A stretch of 13,005 bases of DNA from JAHJFW01 sp038065635 (GTDB lineage Bacteria > Patescibacteriota > Patescibacteriia > 2-12-FULL-60-25). This document shows positions 1-7,304 of the stretch, one piece after another. How positions within the stretch are numbered: position 1 is the stretch's first letter; each line of letters starts with the position of its first letter. The stretch spans positions 1 to 13,005 of the forward strand of contig JBBTQP010000071.1 of the NCBI GenBank assembly GCA_038065635.1, in the 5' to 3' direction. Position numbers and translations under genes: made by a program. The notes under the pieces were generated by a model. That model saw only the letters and a program-made list of their open reading frames with translations, ran no database searches and was not told where the DNA came from.

Positions 1-9
1 CCTAATACT

Positions 10-912
10 CTAAACCCTCTTCTTTCTCCTACTCCAATTATTCCAAGTAACCAACATCGGCGCTGCTATAAAAATCGAAGAATATGCACCAGTCGCGATA
101 CCCACGATGAGCGCCAAAGAAAAATCCCGAATTGAAACGCCACCAAAAAGGAAAACGGCTACGAGAGCGAGCAACGTTGTTAATGTCGTGTTAAGCGAAC
201 GAGGCAGAGTCTGTCTCACCGAATTTTCAACTATGACCTCGAAATCCCCCGTGCTCCTCTGCAAGTTTTCTCGTACGCGATCAAGCACGACAATGGTATC
301 GTTAATCGAATATCCCATGATCGTCAGAATAGCGGCTATAAACGGCGTACCGATTTCCGCGCCATATATTTTACCTAGAATCGCAAAAAGTCCTACAGGC
401 AGAATTATGTCGTGAAATGCGGTGGTGATTGTTATGACGCCGTATTTCCATGCAGCGATGGGCGCTGATACTTTTTTGAACGCCCACGCGATATAGATTA
501 GGATCGATATGAATATCAAAACGAGAGCGAAAATGGATTTGTTCCGCAGCTCTCTTCCGATGGACGGTCCGAAAGACGTGAACTGCAATTCGTTTACGTC
601 TCCGAAGCGTTCTCGCAAAGCTTTTAACACGGCCTGGTGGGAATCCTCATCAAGCGCCGCTAGCCGGACGTTAATGTCTTTTTCGCCCACCGGTTGAACC
701 GTCATTGATCCAAGATTAAGTGACGCGAGCGATTGTTCAACTTCAAGAGGAGCCGGCGCTTTTTCGAATCTTGCAGAAAGAAATGAACCGCCGGTGAAAT
801 CGATCCCGAATTTTAGACCGAAAACCGCGACGGCCAGAATTGATCCGCCTACGACTATTCCGGAAAATGCGTACCAAACTTTGCGTAATTTGATTATTGA
901 CATACGTTTCAT
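10..912 (-). CDS. secF: Protein translocase subunit SecF (300 aa)
   Basis: SecF is the second half of the SecDF membrane complex, which uses the proton gradient to help pull preproteins through SecYEG after SecA-driven entry. Visible are a first membrane helix at about residues 13-33, GIDFTGGS at 36-43 just after it, a small extracytoplasmic domain, and a block of five helices from about 126. That block contains FHD at 166-168 and the hallmark GYSINDTIVVLDRVREN at 200-216. The C-terminus is basic (RRKKR). Length is normal for a stand-alone SecF. The ATG at 912 overlaps the secD TGA as ATGA, a translational coupling arrangement, and no Shine-Dalgarno is visible; a second ATG three codons in (903) is possible. 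It is last in the secD-secF unit, and the window ends 9 bp after its TAG. Confidence 0.97.
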   Translation of the reverse strand: MKRMSIIKLRKVWYAFSGIVVGGSILAVAVFGLKFGIDFTGGSFLSARFEKAPAPLEVEQSLASLNLGSMTVQPVGEKDINVRLAALDEDSHQAVLKALRERFGDVNELQFTSFGPSIGRELRNKSIFALVLIFISILIYIAWAFKKVSAPIAAWKYGVITITTAFHDIILPVGLFAILGKIYGAEIGTPFIAAILTIMGYSINDTIVVLDRVRENLQRSTGDFEVIVENSVRQTLPRSLNTTLTTLLALVAVFLFGGVSIRDFSLALIVGIATGAYSSIFIAAPMLVTWNNWSRRKKRV

Positions 913-2960
913 TCTTTAGGCGGTTTACGACCAGGGAAAAGCCACGGCGTATTTTGGATCACCCCGTATGCCGAAAGGAAACGAAATACGGTTCTCGTAG
1001 CTACAACGGCGGAAAACATTGAAAGCATGACACCGATGGCGAGGGTAAGCGCAAATCCTTTGATGACGGATGACGTGAACCAGTACAAAGCGGCGCATGA
1101 GATGAGCGTTGTGAGGTTTCCGTCGCGAATAGATGGCCATGCGCGGACGAACGATTCTTCAAGCGCGTTTCGAAGCGTCTTTCCAAGTGCGAGTTCTTCC
1201 TTCAATCTCTCAAAAATCAGAACATTCGCGTCGACAGCCATACCCACTGACAAAATGAAACCTGCGATTCCGGAAAGCGTAAGCGTGACAGGGAGTAATT
1301 TGAATATCGCCAAGGAAATCGCGACGTACAATCCAAGAGTTACGACCGCGATCAATCCTGCGAATCTGTAAAATAGGATCATGAAGAGAGCGACGAGAAG
1401 AAGTCCGTACATCGCGGCTTTCAGCGATGAGTTTATCGAATCCTGTCCAAGAGTCGGTCCCACGGACTGCTGCGCGATTAGCGTAATCGGAACGGGCAAT
1501 GCGCCGGCGTTCAAACGCTGCGCCAACAATTTCGCTTCTTGAATACTGAAACTTCCGGTGATTACGGCCTGTCCGCCGGGAATTTCGCTATTCACCGTCG
1601 GGATTGAAATCGGTTGTCCATCAAGAAAGATAGCCACCGGTTTCCCTATATTCCTTCTCGTGATGTCAGCAAAAAGTTTTGTGCCTTCATCGTCGAACTG
1701 CAACGTAACCTGCGCGCTTCCGCCGAATTGATCGAAGTCGAGTTGCGAGCGTTTGAGATTTCTTCCGGTAAGTTCCGTATTATTCCACTCTTCCGGCGGA
1801 GGAACTATATCGGATTCTTGAATTTTCTTGAAAAACGCGGCGCGAACGCGAACGTCTTTCAGCGGTCGTTCGTCTTGTTTGAAGATAAGATGGTAACCGA
1901 ATTGCGTTTCCACAATGTCGGAGATCTGCCCTTTCGCCAAAGCGAACGCGGGATTTTCGAATTCCGTAACCATGACGTTTTTCCCAAACCAGCCGAGATC
2001 TCCGCCGCTTTCCGACGCTCCGGGTTCTTGCGAATATTTTTTCGCTAGCTCGACGAAATTTTCCGGCGTTACTTGTTTCTTTATTTCCTCAATTCGCGCA
2101 TTGGCCGCCTCTTTTGTGGTCGTGGAATTACTCGCGACAGCTCCTGAAAAAGAAATCAGGAGGTGTGATCCTTGCATTTCGCTACCAGCGTCTTTTTCTT
2201 CTTCAACTTTCGCCACGATATTGTAGGAAGGTGTTTCGATGACGCCAATGTGCACACTCCCAACCAAATCCTGTTTTACAACCTCGTAAATATCGGCAAA
2301 CTGCGGCGCGTCTTTGATAAAACCAAGATCACCGCCCTTCGCTTTCGTAGTGTCTTCTTGCGAAACTTCTTTGACGAGCTGCTCAAAATCATTCGGCGCG
2401 GCAATTCCACTTGTCAACGCCGCTTGCGCCGAAGTCATTGACGCGTCATTTGTTTCCTTCATCTTCTTTCGCTCATCATCCGTCAATTGCCGCGCTGGTT
2501 CGTCGTTCTGTTCTTTGAATTCCAAAATTGGAGTTTCGCCGATGAGCTTGATTGCCTGGTTGATATCGCGAATTCCCGCGAGCTCGACTGAAACACGCCA
2601 CTCGTCCCCCGCCTTCGCGGTTTGCACGAGCGGTTCCGAAACTCCGAGAGTATTCACGCGGCGTTCGATGACGTCGCGCACGCCATCTATTGAAGCGCTT
2701 TGTTCGGAACCTGTGATTTTCGACACGTCAGCCGAGTATTCAAGGCGTGATCCGCCTTGTAAATCCAATCCCAAAACGAACGGAAGATTTATCGGCGACA
2801 AATTCAAATGAAACGCAGTGTTCGCCTGTCCTATCAGCCAATTGACCGGCGAGGGATAGGCTATCGCCGCCGTGACGAGGACTATCGCCAAAAGCAACCA
2901 CATACGGCGAATAACGCCCTTTCGGTTCATCCCCGCTTTTCCGGAATACGGTGTATTCAT
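909..2960 (-). CDS. secD: SecD with inserted parvulin (PpiC-like) modules (683 aa)
   Basis: SecD pairs with SecF to drive late protein translocation. The SecD core is clear: a membrane helix at about 20-36, LGLDLQGG at 63-70, ETPILEFKE at 142-150, LTG at 397-399, and a C-terminal block of helices with GMAVDANVLIFERLKEE at 573-589. Between 151 and 393 lies an insertion absent from ordinary SecD. It holds a degenerate parvulin-like module (about 190-256, GGDLGF at 209) and a complete one (about 264-366: SHLLISF, GGDLGWFG at 319, FGYHLIF at 354). The insertion sits in the extracytoplasmic P1 domain. I chose the ATG at 2960 because a promoter-like element shared with secA lies 7 nt upstream. A TTG at 3020 would extend the frame to 703 aa but would start inside that promoter region; the ATG at 2930 (673 aa) is the other option. 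Confidence 0.93.
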   Translation of the reverse strand: MNTPYSGKAGMNRKGVIRRMWLLLAIVLVTAAIAYPSPVNWLIGQANTAFHLNLSPINLPFVLGLDLQGGSRLEYSADVSKITGSEQSASIDGVRDVIERRVNTLGVSEPLVQTAKAGDEWRVSVELAGIRDINQAIKLIGETPILEFKEQNDEPARQLTDDERKKMKETNDASMTSAQAALTSGIAAPNDFEQLVKEVSQEDTTKAKGGDLGFIKDAPQFADIYEVVKQDLVGSVHIGVIETPSYNIVAKVEEEKDAGSEMQGSHLLISFSGAVASNSTTTKEAANARIEEIKKQVTPENFVELAKKYSQEPGASESGGDLGWFGKNVMVTEFENPAFALAKGQISDIVETQFGYHLIFKQDERPLKDVRVRAAFFKKIQESDIVPPPEEWNNTELTGRNLKRSQLDFDQFGGSAQVTLQFDDEGTKLFADITRRNIGKPVAIFLDGQPISIPTVNSEIPGGQAVITGSFSIQEAKLLAQRLNAGALPVPITLIAQQSVGPTLGQDSINSSLKAAMYGLLLVALFMILFYRFAGLIAVVTLGLYVAISLAIFKLLPVTLTLSGIAGFILSVGMAVDANVLIFERLKEELALGKTLRNALEESFVRAWPSIRDGNLTTLISCAALYWFTSSVIKGFALTLAIGVMLSMFSAVVATRTVFRFLSAYGVIQNTPWLFPGRKPPKE

Positions 2961-2967
2961 ATTGATC

Positions 2968-3002
2968 GCGCCAAGTTTAGCCGAGTGCGGGGTGTAATGC
3001 AA
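2968..3002 (-). promoter_or_regulatory. Candidate secD promoter / shared start-upstream element
   Basis: On the minus strand TTGCAT (3002-2997) is followed after exactly 17 nt by TAAACT (2979-2974). The -10-like box runs into TTGGCGC, making TAAACTTGGCGC (2979-2968), 7 nt before the ATG at 2960. The same 12-mer with one change lies 6 nt before the secA ATG. The -35 match is weak (3/6); the case rests mainly on the repetition at secA. A stronger -35-like TTGACG (3020-3015) also begins directly beside the long hairpin, but has no good -10. Confidence 0.45.
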
Positions 3003-3020
3003 GGCATCAAACAGCGTCAA

Positions 3021-3113
3021 GCATCGCGCTATGAAAAATAACTTATCGAAGCGAGGACTGTCCGAGCGCAGCGAGTTCCGCAGCGAGATAAGTTATTTTT
3101 CATAGCGCGATGC
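3021..3113 (-). repeat. Long hairpin cassette, copy 1 (3' of secA)
   Basis: A perfect 27-bp inverted repeat (3021-3047 and 3087-3113) encloses a 39-nt loop. Loop positions 3051-3084 form a 34-nt core (GCGAGGACTG ... CCGCAGC) that matches 31 of 34 positions of the core at 5959-5992, although the stems of the two copies are unrelated. It lies 18 bp past the secA stop and ahead of secD, so it could end or process secA mRNA. There is no T-run after the stem on the minus strand, so a simple intrinsic terminator is less certain here than at copy 2. Confidence 0.85.
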
Positions 3114-3131
3114 ATATTTGCATAAAGTGTT

Positions 3132-5864
3132 CTATTGAACGCTACCGTGACACTTTTTATACTTCTTCCCACTCCCGCAAGGACACGCATCGTTTCTCCC
3201 CGCATCTTTGAATCTCGGATCACGTTCTGGTGCGGGCGCATTACCATGCGCCCCTACGTCCTGCGCGGTCTTTGCTGGTCCCTGAAACTGGAGATTACCA
3301 CGCGATCCAATACGACCGAGTTCTTGCTCGGCAATCTGGCGCGCGATTTTAACTTTGAAAATTCCGTGCACGACCTGCTTGTCTATTAGCGCGAGTAATT
3401 CGTGGAAGAGTCGGTACGCCTCGCGTTTGTATTCAACGAGAGGATCTCGCTGACCGTATCCTTGAAGACTGACGGCGCGACGGAGATGGTCGATAGCGTC
3501 CAAATGTTCGATCCACAAATCATCGGTGGCGCGAAGAAGTAACGCCTTCTCGATCTCCCCCATCAATCCGTTGTCGCCGACGTCTTGTTCGATTTTTTCA
3601 TACGCCTCGCGAGCAAGGGCGACGCTTCGTTCGATGATCGACGATCGCGCTTTTATAACATCATTTTGCGATTCAAGTCCGACAGGAAGCTCGTTGATAC
3701 CTTTCTCTATCCCGATCTCCTGCGGAAACATTGCGTGCAAATTCTTCTGAATGTCGCCGATTTCCCAAGTCGACATATCCTCTGCCGCAGTGTGATACGA
3801 AACTATCTGCTCAATCTCGCGATCAGCCGCTTCGATCACCATGTTTTTTAACGGGCGCTCTCCTTCATGCGAAGCTTCTTTGGCTCGCGAGAGTATATCC
3901 CTACGACGCTTATAGATGACGGTGCGATGCTTGTTCAAAACGTCGTCGTATTCAAGAAGATGTTTGCGGATGTCGAAATTGTGACCTTCGACTTTTCCTT
4001 GCGCGGACTCTATGGCGCGGGACAAAATGCTATTTTCGATTGCTTCGTCATCCGGAACGCGCAGGAAATCCATGCGAGCTTTCATTTTTTCCGATCCAAA
4101 AATACGCATGAGATCGTCATCCATTGAAACGTAAAACTGCGTTGTTCCAGAATCTCCCTGACGACCCGCGCGACCGCGAAGCTGGTTGTCGATGCGGCGG
4201 CTTTCGTGGCGTTCAGTACCAAGCACGTGCAAACCTCCCAGAGCTCGGACTTCTTCCGCTTCTTCCGGAGTCGGAGGATTTCCTCCCAAAATAATATCGA
4301 CTCCGCGTCCGGCCATGTTCGTCGCGACCGTCACCGCGCCTTTTCTACCTGCCTGTGCAATGTATTCTCCTTCGCGTTCGTGATTCTTCGCGTTGAGAAG
4401 ATTGAACGGGATTCCTTCTTGACGAAGAAGTTCTGCGAGCACTTCGTTCTTTTCGATTGATGCGGTTCCCACGAGAACCGGCTGTCCGATATTTCTTCGC
4501 TCCTTGATTTCGCGAACCACAGCCATGAATTTTCCAGCTTCTGTTTTATAAACACGATCCGGCAAATCTTTTCGTCCCGAAGTTTTATTTGTTGGAATCG
4601 ACAAAACTTCAAGCTTATAAATCTTGTGAAACTCTTCCGCTTCCGTAGCGGCGGTTCCAGTCATACCGGCGAGTTTTCCGTACAAGCGAAAATAATTCTG
4701 AAACGTAATCGTCGCCATGGTGACGGATTCGCGTTGGATCGGAACGTGTTCCTTGGCCTCGATCGCCTGATGCAACCCCTCGGAATAGCGTCGCCCAACC
4801 ATGAGACGTCCGGTGAATTCGTCGACGATTAACACCTCGCCGTCCTTCACAACGTAATCGCGATCTATTTTGAACAACGCGTGAGCGCGGAGTGCTTGCT
4901 CAAGGTGATGCACCATTTTCACTCCGCCTTGTGCGTATAAGTTATCCACACCAAGCCAACCTTCCATTTTAGTAATACCGGCTTCCGTGAGCATGGCTGT
5001 GCGTAACTTTTCATCCACTTCGTAGTCGGTTTTTATTTCCAAGCGTGGAACAAGTTCTGCAAAACGATAATAAAGTTCAGCCGGTTCTTCGGCAGGCGCT
5101 GAAATAATAAGAGGAGTTCGCGCTTCGTCGATCAAGATTGAATCCACTTCGTCAACGATGGCGTAATTCAATTCGCGCTGAACCATGTCCTCGAGTCGAG
5201 GCACCATGTTGTCGCGAAGATAATCAAAACCGAATTCGTTGTTGGTTCCGTATGTTACGTCCGCCGCGTACGCCTCTTGTCGCGAAACCGGCTTTAAATA
5301 ATCCATGTCAACCTTATACACTCCCGTGGCGTCGCGAATTTCGTCGTGCTCCGGTTCGCTCTTGAAAGACGGGTCATACAAAAATCCGCTTTCGTGCTGA
5401 ATACACGCGATGGAAATGCCGAGCGAATGAAACACCTGCCCCATCCAAACCGTATCGCGTCTGGCAAGATAATCGTTTACGGTGACAAGATGCGAGCCCT
5501 TTCCCGTAAGCGCGTTTAGATATAGAGGAGCGACGGCGGTAAGAGTTTTTCCTTCACCGGTCCGCATTTCAGCGATCCACCCGCGATGCAAAGCGACTCC
5601 TCCGATAAGCTGAACGTCATACTGCCTTTGTCCGAGCATTCTCCGTGACGCTTCCCGCGCAACTGCAAAAACCTCCGGAAGGAGTTCATCGAGAGATTCA
5701 CCTTGCCCGAGCCGTTCTTTGAATTCCGCCGTCTTCAGTTTCAGCGCTTCTGGTGAAAGCGTCTGGATAGAAGGTTCCAGCGCGTTTATCTTCAAAACGA
5801 TCGGTTCCAGTTTCTTAATTTCACGAACGTTTGGGTCGCCAAAAATCTTGCTTATAAAGCTCAT
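3132..5864 (-). CDS. secA: Preprotein translocase ATPase SecA (910 aa)
   Basis: SecA is the cytoplasmic motor that pushes preproteins through SecYEG using ATP. The motor motifs are intact: Walker A RTGEGKT at 101-107, Walker B DEVD at 238-241, GMTGTA, TNMAGRGVDI and QLRGRAGRQGD. The extreme C-terminus carries the zinc-binding tail, with C894, C896, C905 and H906 inside CPCGSGKKYKKCHG. Between about 157 and 193, just before the AYAADVTYGTNNEFGFDYLRDN block, there are roughly 40 extra residues compared with compact bacterial SecA, rich in acidic and aromatic residues. The ATG at 5864 has no Shine-Dalgarno but follows the element shared with secD. It lies between two long hairpins, suggesting its own transcript, next to secD-secF whose products work with it. 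Confidence 0.98.
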   Translation of the reverse strand: MSFISKIFGDPNVREIKKLEPIVLKINALEPSIQTLSPEALKLKTAEFKERLGQGESLDELLPEVFAVAREASRRMLGQRQYDVQLIGGVALHRGWIAEMRTGEGKTLTAVAPLYLNALTGKGSHLVTVNDYLARRDTVWMGQVFHSLGISIACIQHESGFLYDPSFKSEPEHDEIRDATGVYKVDMDYLKPVSRQEAYAADVTYGTNNEFGFDYLRDNMVPRLEDMVQRELNYAIVDEVDSILIDEARTPLIISAPAEEPAELYYRFAELVPRLEIKTDYEVDEKLRTAMLTEAGITKMEGWLGVDNLYAQGGVKMVHHLEQALRAHALFKIDRDYVVKDGEVLIVDEFTGRLMVGRRYSEGLHQAIEAKEHVPIQRESVTMATITFQNYFRLYGKLAGMTGTAATEAEEFHKIYKLEVLSIPTNKTSGRKDLPDRVYKTEAGKFMAVVREIKERRNIGQPVLVGTASIEKNEVLAELLRQEGIPFNLLNAKNHEREGEYIAQAGRKGAVTVATNMAGRGVDIILGGNPPTPEEAEEVRALGGLHVLGTERHESRRIDNQLRGRAGRQGDSGTTQFYVSMDDDLMRIFGSEKMKARMDFLRVPDDEAIENSILSRAIESAQGKVEGHNFDIRKHLLEYDDVLNKHRTVIYKRRRDILSRAKEASHEGERPLKNMVIEAADREIEQIVSYHTAAEDMSTWEIGDIQKNLHAMFPQEIGIEKGINELPVGLESQNDVIKARSSIIERSVALAREAYEKIEQDVGDNGLMGEIEKALLLRATDDLWIEHLDAIDHLRRAVSLQGYGQRDPLVEYKREAYRLFHELLALIDKQVVHGIFKVKIARQIAEQELGRIGSRGNLQFQGPAKTAQDVGAHGNAPAPERDPRFKDAGRNDACPCGSGKKYKKCHGSVQ

Positions 5865-5870
5865 AGTAGT

Positions 5871-5905
5871 GCGCCAAGCTTACGCGTAAACGCTTTGTTT
5901 ATCAA
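5871..5905 (-). promoter_or_regulatory. Candidate secA promoter / shared start-upstream element
   Basis: TTGATA (5905-5900, 5 of 6 to the -35 consensus) is followed after 17 nt by TAAGCT (5882-5877), which opens the 12-mer TAAGCTTGGCGC (5882-5871). That 12-mer differs at one base from the one before secD and ends 6 nt before the ATG. The spacer and -10 edge include the perfect palindrome TTACGCGTAA (5880-5889), a possible protein site. It lies directly downstream of the hpf terminator, which fits a fresh promoter. Confidence 0.5.
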
Positions 5906-5924
5906 TACTCTGTCTCATCCGCTC

Positions 5925-6021
5925 AAAAAAAACGCGAACTCGCATAATTATGATGAAGGCGAGGACTGTTTGAGCGAAGCGAGTTCCGCAGCCGAATCAA
6001 AATTATGTGAGTTCGCGTTTT
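5925..6021 (-). terminator. Terminator-like hairpin cassette, copy 2 (3' of hpf)
   Basis: Arms 5929-5954 and 5996-6021 form a 26-bp stem with one G-U and one A-A position around a 41-nt loop. Eight consecutive T (minus strand, 5932-5925, four of them in the stem) follow, as in an intrinsic terminator. It starts 7 nt after the hpf stop. The loop core at 5959-5992 is the one found in the cassette after secA, while the stem sequence is different. Compared with copy 1 the loop gains a G at 5958 and a C at 5993, on opposite sides, which can pair. Confidence 0.85.
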
Positions 6022-6028
6022 GCTCCTT

Positions 6029-6334
6029 TTATCTCTCCTGTTCCCGTTCTTTTCGCTGTGCCAACGTTTCGCGCAAATGATCCTTTACTTTATCGATTGC
6101 CTTGTACATATCCTCTGCCGTGCGCTCGACTTTTAACAAAGCCCCTGGAACATCAACGCTGACAGAACACGTATAAACCTCGCCTTTATTATGATGCGTT
6201 GTCTCCAAACCCACATGCACGTCGATCTGCATGATCTTTTCAGCGAACTTCTCGAGAGAAGTAAACTTTTCTTCGATGTATTGTCTAAGGGCTGGCGTCA
6301 AATCCATGCCCACGGCGCGTATATTGATTGTCAT
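6029..6334 (-). CDS. hpf: Short ribosome hibernation promoting factor, HPF/RaiA family (101 aa)
   Basis: Proteins of the S30AE (YfiA/HPF) family bind the decoding centre of the 30S subunit and silence ribosomes in stationary phase or stress. The match rests on the opening MTINIRAVGMDLTPALRQYI, the alternating strands and helices around LEKFAEKIMQIDVHVGLE, and the A-E-D-M-Y-KAIDKVKDHL helix. At 101 aa it is the short type, without the C-terminal dimerisation domain of long HPF. The tail is strongly charged (QRKEREQER). The ATG lies inside the end of murB, giving a 50-bp overlap, with no well-placed Shine-Dalgarno (GAGG is 15 nt away), so translation is probably coupled to murB. Stationary-phase control is known for the family but cannot be seen here. 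Confidence 0.93.
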   Translation of the reverse strand: MTINIRAVGMDLTPALRQYIEEKFTSLEKFAEKIMQIDVHVGLETTHHNKGEVYTCSVSVDVPGALLKVERTAEDMYKAIDKVKDHLRETLAQRKEREQER

Positions 6335-7304
6335 AGCCCATTAACTGTACCTCGTCCTCCAAAAGAATGCCAAGGTCGTCGCGGACCTTCATTTTTACGA
6401 GAGAAGAGAGCGCAATTACGTCCTGCGCTTTCGCTCCGCCGAGATTGACGAGAAAATTTCCGTGAGTAGAGCTTATCTGCGCGTTTCCGATCTTTGTTCC
6501 TTTGAGTCCGAGAAGATCGATGAGCCATCCTGCGGAAATTCTTTTTTGCTTTAGCATGGCTTCGGGAATTTCTTCTGCGCGAGTTCGTAATTTTTCCAAC
6601 GCGGATTCATCCTCGTATTCAAAATTCTTGAAGAGACATCCTGCGCTAAATTCTCCTTGCGGTTGCGACGCTTTGCGCTTTTGCATAATCTCGCTCATGA
6701 GCGCGAGAGACTGTTCGCGATTTCCAGGAGTTAGGCGAAGCGTAGTTTCGATGATGACGTGCGGTTCGTGTTTAAACCTACTGTCGCGGTATCCGAATCG
6801 ACAATCTGCATTCGTGTAGATCGCAGAGTGTTTCGATTTACGATCGTAAACTGAAACGTTTTCCACAACATCCTTCATCTCCCCGCCAAAACATCCTGCG
6901 TTTCCATACAACGCGCCGCCGATCGTCCCCGGAACTCCGACTCCCCATTCAAATCCCGCGAGTCCCGCTTCGGCCGCGGCATGAGCGACGATTCCCATAG
7001 GGATTCCGGCCGCAGCGATCACTCGCCCTCCTTCAACGCGGCACGATCTATCCGCCGCCTGAATCACAACTCCATCATATCCTTCATCAGAAACTAGAAG
7101 ATTTGAACCGCCGCCGATTACAACGAACGGGATCGCGTTCGCCTCCGCAGTTTCAATCATGCGAAGCAAGCCAGCATTGGTAGACGCAACAGAATAAACA
7201 CGCGCCGGTCCACCAATTTTAAGCGACGTATGCGCGGACATGAGTTCGTCACGTTTCGCGGATGGAAACGCGGAGAGGAATGCTGTGATTTGTTGTTCAG
7301 TCAT
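6285..7304 (-). CDS. murB: UDP-N-acetylenolpyruvoylglucosamine reductase MurB (339 aa)
   Basis: MurB reduces UDP-GlcNAc-enolpyruvate to UDP-MurNAc with NADPH and FAD, a cytoplasmic step of peptidoglycan synthesis. Visible are the FAD-binding part with NTS-like HTSLKIGGPA at 25-34 and GGGSNLLV at 64-71, GVPGTIGGALYGNAG at 123-137, and FGYRDS at 170-175 with the catalytic-region Arg173. SAGCLFKN at 220-227 puts Cys223 at the usual proton-donor Ser; Cys is also used in some MurB. The conserved late Glu is E318 (LEDEV). About 17 residues after VQLMGYD extend beyond the usual end and overlap hpf. The ATG overlaps the murC TGA (ATGA) and is preceded by AAAGGG at a good distance. Confidence 0.96.
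   Translation of the reverse strand: MTEQQITAFLSAFPSAKRDELMSAHTSLKIGGPARVYSVASTNAGLLRMIETAEANAIPFVVIGGGSNLLVSDEGYDGVVIQAADRSCRVEGGRVIAAAGIPMGIVAHAAAEAGLAGFEWGVGVPGTIGGALYGNAGCFGGEMKDVVENVSVYDRKSKHSAIYTNADCRFGYRDSRFKHEPHVIIETTLRLTPGNREQSLALMSEIMQKRKASQPQGEFSAGCLFKNFEYEDESALEKLRTRAEEIPEAMLKQKRISAGWLIDLLGLKGTKIGNAQISSTHGNFLVNLGGAKAQDVIALSSLVKMKVRDDLGILLEDEVQLMGYDNQYTRRGHGFDASP

Noticed and set aside
2961..3020. TTG start at 3020 for secD (703 aa)
   Set aside because: It would begin at the base of the long hairpin and translate the candidate promoter; the extra residues are not typical of SecD, and ATG 2960 has the shared upstream element.
3021..3113. A tRNA or other classical small RNA in the long hairpin
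   Set aside because: A single long stem with a 39-nt loop does not fit a cloverleaf, and no known RNA family was recognised.
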